From: Ianthella basta
Lineage: Eukaryota > Porifera > Demospongiae > Verongiida > Ianthellidae
Assembly (NCBI GenBank): GCA_964019415.1
Contig: OZ025884.1
Location: 394,001-458,000, forward strand
Reading direction: 5' to 3'
Length of the DNA: 64,000 bases
The translations under genes and the position numbers were made by a program. Below are positions 45,601 through 57,600 of this stretch, piece by piece; position 1 is the first letter of the stretch, and the number at the start of each line of letters is the position of its first letter. A model generated the notes under the pieces. It was not told the origin of the DNA. It searched no databases and was given only the letters and a program-made list of their open reading frames with translations.

Positions 45601-48600
45601 GGTCAAACAAACTCTGCTCTAAGTGCTAAGCAAGTACCAGCACGATCACTAGCTCAATCACTAGCTCAATCACCTGGACATCAAGGCCGCCATCTTTTCG
45701 CCATCAGTTAGAGGATGATAATATAAGCATAGATACTAAGTGACTTCATTGTTATTTGAAATTGTCAGTCCATCTCATTCTGGGTCTTCCTCTAGGTCTT
45801 TTCCCCTCCATCTCGCCTTCAAAAATCTTTCTGGTTGATCTTTCTCTACTCATCTCTTCCATTCTAGCCTTCCATTTCTCCTGCCTGGTCTTTACCATAT
45901 CTAAAACACTCACTTGACATAGCTTCTCCCTGATGTCCACATTCCTCATCCTATCCAGTCTACTTACTCCTTCGATCCGCCTCAAGACATTCATTTGAGT
46001 GGATTGTGCCCTAGACTGTAGATGCTTTGACAGGCACCATGTCTCACAACCACACAGTGGTGTGGGGATCATTGTCGCATTCACCACTTTCAATTTTGTG
46101 CTCCTGCTCAGTTCCTTCCTCTTCAATACGGTTTCGTTCATGCCCCCAATCACTCGTGTTGCACTCCCAATCCTTGCCTCCACTTCTTTCTCCATCCTCC
46201 CATCACTACTAATTATCACACCCAAATACTTCATTTCATCTACCTGGTCTATTACCTCCTCACCAATTTTAACTTCCCAATCCTCACTCTTCCTAGTCAT
46301 CCTCATCACCTTAGTCTTCCTCCAATTTACCTTCAACTCCCATTTGCTTAACACATCACTCATCACTTGCATATTATATGCTGAAGTCCCTCCACCGATT
46401 CAGACATTACCACCATATCATCTGCAAAGAGGAGTACTCCTACATTCCCAGTAGACAACCTCACCTCACTCTGAAACTGCCTTTTTGCCTCCCTCGTTAC
46501 CCTGTTCATAAACACATTAAAAAGCCATGGACATGGGGTACAGCCCTGTCTCACACCTCTGCACACACCAAACAGCTCCGATTCCATTCTCCCAACTTTC
46601 ACCCTTGACCTCCCATCCACATACAGTGCCTGTACTGCCCTAAGTAACTTCCCTTTCACCCCATACTCATCTAACACTTTCCAAAGCTTCTCCCTACTTA
46701 CACTGTCATATGCCTTCTCTAAGTCCACAAATGCCATGTATGTCTTCTTGTCCTTCTCAATGGTCTTCTCCACAATTTGTTTGACTACAAAAATCTGGTC
46801 ATTCCATCCCCTTCCAGCTCTGAAACCTCCTTGCTCGTCCATCACTTTGTCCACCGTCAATCCCTTCACCCTCTCATTCAATACCTGTGCAAACACCTTG
46901 CCAACAACACTCATTAGGCTAATTTCCCTGTAGTTCGTACAATCCAGCCTACTGCCTTTCTTGTACACTGGCACAATCACTGCATTCTTCCAGTCACTAG
47001 GGGCCACCCTCTCTCTCCAAACTATATTAAACACCTCTGCCAGCCAATCCACCACCATTTCACCCGATGCTTTTGACATCTCTGGCACAATTCCACAGAT
47101 TCCAGGTGCCTTTCTTGTCTTCAGCCTCCTTATACTTCTTCTCACTTCCTCCTTCACTATCTCCAGATCGTCCTCCGGCGTTGCTTCACTGTGTTGCATG
47201 GCCAGATAGGGTGAATCCGCTTCCTGACATAGTCCTTCATAATGCTTTTTCCACCTCCCTATAACGTCAATCCCCTCCGACAATACCTGCCCATTCTTAT
47301 CATTAATGCATACCATACTCTCCTTCATCTGCCTACTTTTGTTCAACCTACCCCAGAATCTCTGCTGATTGCCCTTAGCAACCTTTTCCAATTCCTTCCC
47401 AAATTGCACCCACTCCTGATTTTTAGCCCTTCTAACCATTCTCTTTGCCTCTAACTTTGCCTCCTTGTATGTTGCCTAGCTTCTTCAGTACCTGTGTTCA
47501 GTAGCCTTCTATACAGTACTTCCTTCTTTCTTACTGCACTTTTCACTTCCTCATTCCACCACCTCGTATGTTTAGCCTCTCCTTTTCTCCCCCTAGTAGA
47601 CCCACACACCATCATCGCTGCCCCCACTATACCATCCTTCAGCTCCTTCCAAGCCATTTCAATATCTGTTCCTCTCACTCCCTCATACAGTTCAGCAATC
47701 ACTGCTTGGTATTCCTTTCTCACCTTCTCATCATTCAGCTTGCATAGCTTGATCTGCTGTCTTCCCTCTTCTTGCCTATTCTCCTTCACTCTCTTGACTT
47801 TCAGCTTTATCTTCATAAGCACAAGGTAATGGTCACTTCCTATCTCTGCCCCCTCGCTGCCTTGACATCGATTACCTGCTTCCTTGCCACCTTACCCACC
47901 AAGAAGTACGTAGTCAATGAGAGACCTGAGCCCTTTACCTCGACACTCCCACGTGTATTTGGGAATTCCTTTGTGTGGAAACCATGTGTTTAACAAACTT
48001 CTTTAGTCAAAATGTAGCCAGTGGCTCGAGTGCATTGTTGTGTGTGAGGTTTACTGGGACTAAGATTGATGCACATGTATGTAACAATGCACAGTGCCAC
48101 GAGCATGCATGTATATTAGTCTAGCTCACTAGATCGTCCTATCTAAATGCCGGGCGCTTAGGGCTGGGAAGGGACGGTCTAGCGGCAGTAACGATTAGTT
48201 CACACCTATTTGACCAAACAGATGCGTTTGGCAGGAATTCGTGCTAATAGTAGTCATTGGCTTGAGGAGCTTTAAGTATGCAAGAGGGGGTCTTCATGGC
48301 TGTGGCTGTGGGTGAGTGACAAGGGCTCGAAGCTCAGCTATCCCTCACACTATTCCTCTCTTGGATCACTTTCTGGCTAGAGATCTGGAGATTGAATGGC
48401 CCATTACAACCCTCTTCGTCGATCGGTTAGTCGATCTCCAGCCAGAAAGTGATCCAAGAGAGGAATAGTGTGATGGATAGCTGAGCTTCGAGCCCTTGTC
48501 GATCACCAAAACCATGGCAATATGAATGCTTTCGATAGGAGGCTCTTGAACAAGCTGGAGAAGGTAAGATTCAATTTGTTCTGATACTATAAGTACTTTG

Positions 48601-51600
48601 CAGGTTTCTGCTGAAATTATTGGTTACAAGTCTATACCATTCTCTTGTGTTTTACTGAAATTCCACTGTCATATATATACACACCTAATGGCAGATCATA
48701 TGAGCAGATATACTGAGCTTCTTTAAGGAAGTTCTTTAGTCAAAGGGTAGGACTTTTACTACATGCATGTAATGTTCTGTACGCTCTGTAGTCTATCGAG
48801 CTAGACCTCTTTCGTGTTTTCGCGTAACTGGAAGTAACAGGCAGGGATAGGCAAAAGAGGGTCTAGCAGAGGTCATATATCTTTCGCTTACCCTGCCTGT
48901 TACTTCCGGTTACGCGAAACGCGAAAGAGGTCTAGCTCGATAGACTACACGCTCTGCTACAACGCAACAGCCGCTTGTGCACCGCACTTGTCACAGTGAT
49001 CCATTCAGCAACAATCATTGAACAATGGAACAAAGGCACAACACAAGCAGGGTACAATCACATAACCATGCATACAGATACTAATAATAATACAACATAC
49101 GTAAGAATAATATTACTAATACAAGGCACTACAGCAACACAACATAATAAGAGCATAATAGTAATAAACAGCATTGCCTACTAATTACTCAGTTATTACA
49201 CTATACATATGTAGTACCCATCAATGTACATCGGGGAGACTCAAGTGCATTGTTGTGTGTGCATGAGGTCAACAGGGATTAATATTGATGCACACATAAT
49301 GTTAATTTTGTATGCGCAGTGCCATTTTACTTGTTACAGTGAATATGCTATGTACGTATATGTATTTGCAGGTCAAACCTGGTAATAGTCAGGTTTCATC
49401 TACACCCAGTGATATGGAGACAGAAGACAAACCCAAGCTGCAACATGCATCAAAGAGGCCCCATAGGAAGAGGCCTTCTAGCCAAGATGGCAGTGATCCT
49501 AAGCGATCTCATCTCGCAAACCATTACCAGCTTGTTACTGATGCAAATGATAGTGATTTAACACAATGCCTTAAAATTTATACTGCTCTCCTGAAGTCAA
49601 AGCATGTTGAGCCAGAAGAAGTGATTCCACTTGTGTACAGCAGTATTTGCCAATGCATAGCTGCAGCTTTGCGTGAACAACTTGATGACATTAAGTCCCG
49701 GATTGTTGTGGACTGCAAGTGAAAGCTTGGGCCATTTAAACATGTTTCACAGATGCAACTTGATGCGATTGAACACAGCCATAAGGTTTTTGACATAATG
49801 ACAGAACTTGGCATATTAGATAGATGGTTAAACACAAGCCTGTTACATTTCTTCATCTCCCTGTCAAGTCCTGGCTCCGATGGGCGAGCAGTTGCAAACT
49901 ATTGGTTGCAGCAATACACTGTAGTCCTCAGTGGCTTCTGTAGGCAGTTCTTGGTGAGAAATATTCCAAGAGAGTATCACCATCAGCTACGTGAAGGAGA
50001 CTTAGTTAGCGAGGAGCACCATCGTCTCCTCTGTGTGGTGTACAATCATGACTTTACCACGTTCACTTTAGCAGATCTTCTCAAAGAGATTGCTTTCCTA
50101 GAGGAAACCCTTCAAATTCCGCCTGATGTCATCAAGTTTCTTCACACTGTTCCAAGCAACAGTGTTGCAGTGTACTGGCTCTTTGATATGTCGTATGCAG
50201 CACTCATTTTCTTTGATGTTCACCAGCTCTTCTGGCCACTACTGGAGCACCGTGTGCTATCACTGGAACTGAAAGAGGTCATGACTGTTTCTCTGCGAAG
50301 TAGCCATGTTCCGTATCTCATTAGGAATGCTCTGCAGTCAGGTCAGAACCTCGTCCAGCAAACAGAGGTGTGTGGCAGACAGCTATGCTGTATGTGCATG
50401 ACATACAGTTACTGTCTTTGGAGCCATGGACTCAAGCAGTTTGTACTCACATGTCTGTTTGTGTAGGTATTTACTCGTCAGTTTCATGCTCTGGTTGGAT
50501 TGGGAGTATCTGAGCATTCATTCGAGGTACAAATGCATAGTTTCTATAATTATAGTGCATGTCTGTATGTGTTGTGTATACATGTCCCAAACCATGATGT
50601 TTCTATTGGTAGAATGCTGACACTGTGAGGCGCAGAACAGTCTGTAGGAAGTTTGTGCAGTCAATCACTACAAAGACGAGCATACCAGCACGAACAAGAC
50701 AGTAAGTGTGCTTGCTATGCATGTATGATGACTGTGTGCACTTTAATAGAGAGTTTGACTGATCATGTTGCATGCCTGTCACTCTCAGAGTTCTACTGGA
50801 CCAGGAAGAAGTTTCAGAAGCATTGCTGAAAGTTTCTTCAGAGAAGAAACCCCTTTTAGTGGAAAGCCAAGAAGACAGGGGTGACAAGAGGGCAGGGCTT
50901 CCAGAGGATGAACTCCAGCCCTCTGTACCTCCTCTTGAGGTGCCACTTCCTTTTGATGAGCCCGTGGATGTGCCTACTGCTCCCACAGCACTGCCCAAAC
51001 AGCAACTCTTGCTCTTTCCGGACCCCCCTCCTGCTAGCAAGGTTTGAAAGTTATTGCTAATAAATGTAAAGTATATGTGCACTTATACTGTATATATACA
51101 TTTACCACGCAGTTGTTATTACATAAAATACATCAACTCAGCAATTTAGTAACATTTAAGAATAAACAACCATTAAAATCCTAGTATGAAACTGCATGTT
51201 AGTACTATGTATGTATGATTGCTGAGATGACATTTGAAAAGAGGACATTTTGAGTATGCATATGTGTGTGTTCGTGTGTGCGTACATGTGTGTCAATTTT
51301 TTCACCATTTTGACAAGAAGCCACGAAATCCCACCAAACCATACAGTGGTTGTTTCAGTGAAATCCATGGTAGCATTCTGGCCACTTTCTCTCTACACTT
51401 CTGCATGGCTCTCCCTTCATGGAGATCCTGCCAGTGCTTGCTGTCTCCTGAAGTTTGACATGAAATGATGCCAAATGTTTAGAGATAGTGGAGAAGCATC
51501 TGCATGCAAAGGGCCCTAAGCAGGTATTTGTATATAAATTGTATGTAGCTACTAATATTCTTGTCACAGGAGGACGAATGGCAGGACCCAGCATTGAAAT

Positions 51601-54600
51601 ATGCTCCAAAGGAACAGCTTCCTAAGAAAAGGAGAAGAAGAGTGCTTGAACGCAAGGAGACCAGAGAGCAACTATCAGCCCTACCCTCCAAACATACCCC
51701 ACGTAAAGTTACTGCTGAACAGTTAACATTATCACAAGAGGCATTATCAGATGCACTGAAAATGTCTGTCAGTCCTACTTTGCAATCAACAGGTACTGTA
51801 GGCAGAGACATATGTAGTAAGGTATATCAGTCTGTTGATATTTCTTGCCTTCCATATTATACATGTTATTCTCACAGTTGAAGCTGTCAAGTACCCCGCT
51901 ATGGTGCACAAACCTAAGGAACCTACTGCAGCACTGATTCCCACGAAACCCCTCAAATCTGCAGTGGTATGTATTTGTTACATGATTCATTATGGGACAC
52001 TCTGTTATAGTCATTGTTTTACTGCAGGCGGGAATACCAGCATCAGTAGTGCATCTTCAAGCAGAGGGCCCTGTGGATCACCCTCACCCTGGACAAGAAG
52101 GAAATTTTGATGACAAAGATCCTGATACTGTACCAGGAAAAAAGGGCAAAGACAAGAGCAAAGGTGACAGGGCGCAAGCTAACACCTCCAAGTGGACTTT
52201 CATTTGTTTGCAATAGTAACTATATGACTTCCTATAACATCTTGATGTGTGTCTTCAAACAACGTACACAGGCCATACTGTGACGATAAAACCAGAGGGC
52301 TTTGCTCTCACATGTTGGCAATGCTTGGAGCAGCTCTCAGGCAAAATGTTAATGAAACCACTTCATACATGCAAGGAGAAGGGTCACATTAAGGTACATG
52401 TATATGTACAGCATCTACTGAGCAGTGTATACCAGTGGTGGCAGTATATGCAGAACATTATGCTTGATAATGTTTTCTTCCATACGGCATGTGTTTAGAA
52501 AATGATTGTCCAGCCACCGAACGATGTCAACGTTCCTGTTAGGAGCCGTAAGCTACCCAGTGGGCAAAACTGTAAAATGGAAACTTGTCCATATTATCCC
52601 AACTGCTTTGAAGGGGATATGTGCCAGCTTGCTCATGGAGACGAAGAGCTGGGCTACTGGAAAGGTACACTCATTTTGCATGACATTGTATAAATTTTGT
52701 GAGGAATCTCATCAATCAGTAAATCAATCAATCAATCAATCAATCAATCATCTTTATCTTCAATGCTGGAGGTTGCTGGAAGTATTATCTAACAGTTCTA
52801 AGCAGAAAATAGCTAGTTCACATCTCATTGTACTAGACAGTTCAATAGTAAACTGTCTAGGCTAGTAGTACAGCATGATGTGAACTAGCTACTCTCTGCT
52901 TAGAACTGTTAAGAAAAGTAGGAATCTTTGGGAAATCATTAGAATTCTTCCATCACACCATTACAAATATTGAATTAATTGAGACTCCGTCTATCATGTT
53001 TAGTACAATTTTCTATGGTTACATTCAGGGTCATATAAAGAGCAGAAAGAATTGTGCCTGGACTGCAGGTCTCAAACGGCAAGGCGTATATTGCAGCAAT
53101 GCCAGAAGGAGCATGAAGCCAGACTGAGTATTGTTGTTTACAGTGACGCAGAATGCAGAGAGATTGTTCCTGTTTATTGGCCAGTAAAGGTGTCAAGGAT
53201 GCCCCCATATGTGAGGTTTACAGTGAAAGCAGAGCATCTGAACACCTGCCGTGATCCCACAGCATGCTCTTTTCCGCATCACTACCTGGAGGCAAGGATA
53301 CTCAACCTGTGGAGGGAGAACAGTGTGGTGAACACAAGACCTTCTCTTGTGAGAATTCCTGACAGTCTGAGTTTCAATAAAATGCATATTACATCACGTA
53401 TCTATGTACATTCATGCAGACATGGTTCTTGGCCGAATTGAAACGGGCAGCAACACCTCAGAAGAAAGTGAGTTAATTGTGTTTCTTTGAATGGTTGTGT
53501 AATCCATGGATTTACAAGTAATTACCTTGCAGATACATCCATGCAATGTCTGACTGTGTCCTTCAAGTAGGTTGTATGTGGATGATTTGGTCTTCCCTAG
53601 TCCAGCGAAGCAAAGCCTTCTTTGCATGCAGGGGCTTAGTTAACTACATAGAAAGCTGCAGAGAGTCTACAGACAATTAATTGCTATTGCATGCATGTGG
53701 GACATGGCATATGTAAACAATGTGACAGCAAGCACGGAGAAAATTTGACTTTCGTATTCCCTCTTAGTTCTCTGACAGATCATGCCCGAATTGTGCAAGA
53801 TTGTGGTACAATATCATTCTTACAAACTGTGAATAATCATTCTCTACTCTGAGATATGGTGCTGTTAGTAACTACAGTAAAATAGCACAAATTGTCGTTG
53901 TGGCAAGTGAGAGAGAGGCTGAATTAGAAACGAAGGGTATGGTATGATACACAATCAAACACTCTAACTTTAGCATGTGAGTGCTTTTCCTAACTAATTC
54001 TGGTGTAAAGTTACATTGATAAATGTAACTTCTTATCCCAAAACGTTGCGCACCTTATAACTCTACAGGAACATCTGATTGCAAGCGCTCACATGGAAAA
54101 GTTAGATCATTTTGTTGCCTTTCGAAATGCATTTTCGCCGTGCATCAGTGTCACAAGCTCACTTGCCACATGAAGATTTGCTGAGAAGACTTGTTGCCAT
54201 CTTCACGGGCAGCCATTGTCACGTGAATTTCCCATGACACCCTGCTTAAATGTCGTAACACTTACTAGTGGACATTTAGGAAATGGCTGTCTTACAGCTG
54301 TGCGCCAATGTCTGCTATCAGGAACAATTAGCTTCACGAATGAAGCACATTTGTGCGACGAGTCCTGCGTTGTTGTACAGTTCATCTTGCGAATGAAACG
54401 CACGTCAAGTGCGGGCACATGCGTAACCCCGGTAACGTTGAAGAATGTGATAAAACCGTACAGTTCACGCTATGTAAACAAACTTGGACAAGTCCAACAT
54501 GCGATGTGAATGATATAACTAATTTTTGGTACTTCACGCACAGTGTACCAATTAGGTACTAATGAGGAATGTACATATATTATCAGTATTTCAATGTGTG

Positions 54601-57600
54601 TATACATATGCTCGTAAAGTCAGGCACTATACAGCTGTATGCCAGTATATTAATATGGGCACATTCTCGCTGTGGCTTTATGACTTTCACAGCCTCTCTA
54701 GGTATGTACAGTAGGCCTACGGGAACAAAAATCTCTTGCACCGCCTCAGACTCTGATAAATCGATGATGGCAAAACAAGACACTGCTGGTTTTCAAGCTT
54801 AACATCCAAGTAATATTTCTTTGACCACTTATTCTTGATGGCTTAATCTTCCAACCGAAGCAGCCATGTTGCACACCTTCCTCCCATCCCTTAGCTAGAT
54901 GATAGAGATTAATCACTGGGAATATTACACCAACCAGCCTCCTACACCAATGGTGTCTCAGGAGGCTGGGGGGCATCACGCCCTATTAATGGCAACCAGT
55001 GATCACAGCCTTCCCCCGCTAGTCATCCTACAAAGATGGTAGAGCCACAGACAGCTGTTTCGCCCTAGTTGGGGCTCATCAGTGTGGCGTACTGATGGAT
55101 GGTAAGATGACTAGCTACTCTTGTGTCCACCACTAGTGAAACACTTGTGGTTTCGACAAGAGCGAATACTAATGGGGGAAGGCTGCAAGTCATTTACAAA
55201 AGCGTGAAGCGCTAAGTCACGCTTTTGTAAATGACTTGCAGCCTTCCCCCATTAGTATTCGCTCTTGTCGAAACCACAAGTGTTTCACTAGTGGTGGACA
55301 CAAGAGTAGCTAGTCATCTTACCATCCATCAGTACGCCACACTGATGAGCCCCAACTAGGGCGAAACAGCTGTCTGTGGCTCTACCATCTTTGTAGGATG
55401 ACTAGCGGGGGAAGGCTGTGATCACTGGTTGCCATTAATAGGGCGTGATGCCCCCCAGCCTCCTGAGACACCATTGGTGTAGGAGGCTGGTTGGTGTAAT
55501 ATTCCCAGTGATTAATCTCTATCAACCAAACCTCAGCAGTGGACCAACTGCTACAAACTGTCCTCTTAACAACCTTAGCTAGATCTTCCAGATCTCCATG
55601 TATGGCAATTTTAAGAGCCAGGCTATTCCTTTAAATTTGCTTAGAATGGGTGTTCAATCTGTCATGCCAGCCAAGTTATGACACCATGCCCTAGCACTCC
55701 GCAATCATTTGTACAAATATCCATACTGAAAGCATGATACACAAACCTGTCTGAGACTTTCTAGATATATATATACATGAGCAAGTGCGGACTTCGGCCA
55801 CGCTCGCTACGTGTTGCATCACCGAGTGAACAGCGCAGGCCATCCATTACCATTTGGGTGATTGCAGCTGGGTGACACTGCCTGAGTATAGTGCTGATCT
55901 TGTTTGCACTGACCTTGGCCACTGGCATGCACTTGCATGCACATATACATAGCTATAGCTACATCTACACCATGTTAAAAGTGTTGCATGGTCATGTCTT
56001 TTCTTAGCCAATATGGCAGTGCCCAAGCCAAGCAAGCTTTTTGCACAATAGCTTACTTTGCAATAGAGAGAGGGCATTCAGCAGCCAACAACACTAACAG
56101 CTAAAGTATCCATATAGCGAAACAAAAATACCCACATACTGATAGCCAGAGCAGTTCCCTCACACCAGAAAATAACAGTAAACTTCTGTGCAAGTGTGTG
56201 TCGCATCTGGGAGACCCAAACTGAGGAGCACAGAGTGTCTAAGAGACGGCTGGCTGCAAGGCACATGCACACTGCCAGAACGGCCATGTTTGCAGTTATG
56301 TCATTGCGTTGTCCAATCAAATGCCCGTTTTTAATGCCATGCACAAGCAAACGAACGAACGAATGCACAGACTGGAAAAGATTAAATATATTAAGGATAC
56401 ATACATTTCTTTGGATAAATAATGCATAGTCTGCATATGTAATAACCTGAACCCTCTATGCACTGCACTAGCTCAAAGCATAAAATTAAAGTGTTAAGCT
56501 GTACTGCCCTGTTATGTGGTAAGTTTTTGCTTTTGCAATTTTCAGATGGGTCCACTGCCCAAGGAGGTGCTATGTGAAAGAAATGGATGTCTTTCTGAGA
56601 CTCTTACACGTGCCAATTACTTAGAGAAGCTTTTCCTGCTGACTGAATGGGAGCACCACACACACGTGGAAGCCCTTGAAAGGTAATAATTATGTTGCTG
56701 GTTAATGATATGCACTTATCTTTTACATTACCATTGGTTTGCATTTGCTGTAGATATAATGTGCCGTGTGAGTTTTTGGCTGTGACACATGAAGAACTGA
56801 TGAGCACAAGACAGGTCCATCATGATCAACCAGTTGAAATAGAAGACGAATATGCTTATTACATACTTCTCTTCATGCCTGACCAAGCAGCTGACCACCT
56901 ACGTCAAGCTGCATCTTGGGTATTCCTGAAGTTTCAGAATGGTGTTGTCCTTGAAGGCAGTATTGAGAAATGGCCAAAGCGTTTTAATTCTAACTACTGT
57001 TTAGCAGTTGGAATTAAAGAGGCAAGCAGCAAAGTTGGGGTATCCCAGACACGATTAGGCATACCGGTATTCATCACACATGCTTCTTTTGAAAGAGCTA
57101 GTGTCAGTTTTGTTCTGAAGCATAGCTACTTTGCTTCCCTCCGCAATGCCCTTCGCTTGTTGCCAATTCATATGGTTGGCAGTCTAGTTCCTGATAAAGA
57201 AACGCTGAAAATGATGAAATTTAAAGCATCGGACAAATTCAGACTGACTGATGTTAACTATCCTGTGCTAGATTTTGATCTGGATGAGGAATATCAGGAA
57301 CCAACATGCCAGAAAGTACTACAGTCGTCCACTTCTGCCCCATTCCTCATCACCGGACCTTTTGGTGCTGGCAAGACACGTCTTTTGGCTACTATAGCAC
57401 TGAGGATCATTCTGCACCGTCCTAGGTGCTTTATCCTGATTGCTACACACCACGTTAGAACAGCTGATCAGTACATTGAAAAGTACTTTAAACCAATTTT
57501 GGAAGGTCAGGATTTTGAGAAGAAGAATAGTTTGAAAGTTGTGCGTGTGGTTGGAAGAGATGTTGTGCATGACCGGAAAAATAAGTACACTAAAATTGTC

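Larger units (their letters stand above)
54901..55523. repeat. Perfect 623-bp palindrome
   Basis: Left arm 54901-55207 and right arm 55217-55523 (307 bp each) are exact reverse complements as far as I could compare them, with a 9-base centre. Each arm carries a hammerhead ribozyme motif reading outward. CCTTAGCTAGAT occurs directly before the left arm (54889-54900) and again at 55573-55584, 49 bases after the right arm, a possible target duplication. It lies in the intron between the zinc-module and helicase exons of gene 2, so its transcript would fold into a 307-bp double-stranded RNA. Confidence 0.93.

Noticed and set aside
49719-49752. 34-base intron with the better donor CAA/GTGAAA
   Set aside because: Removing it breaks the reading frame with the downstream exon, so it cannot explain the in-frame TGA.
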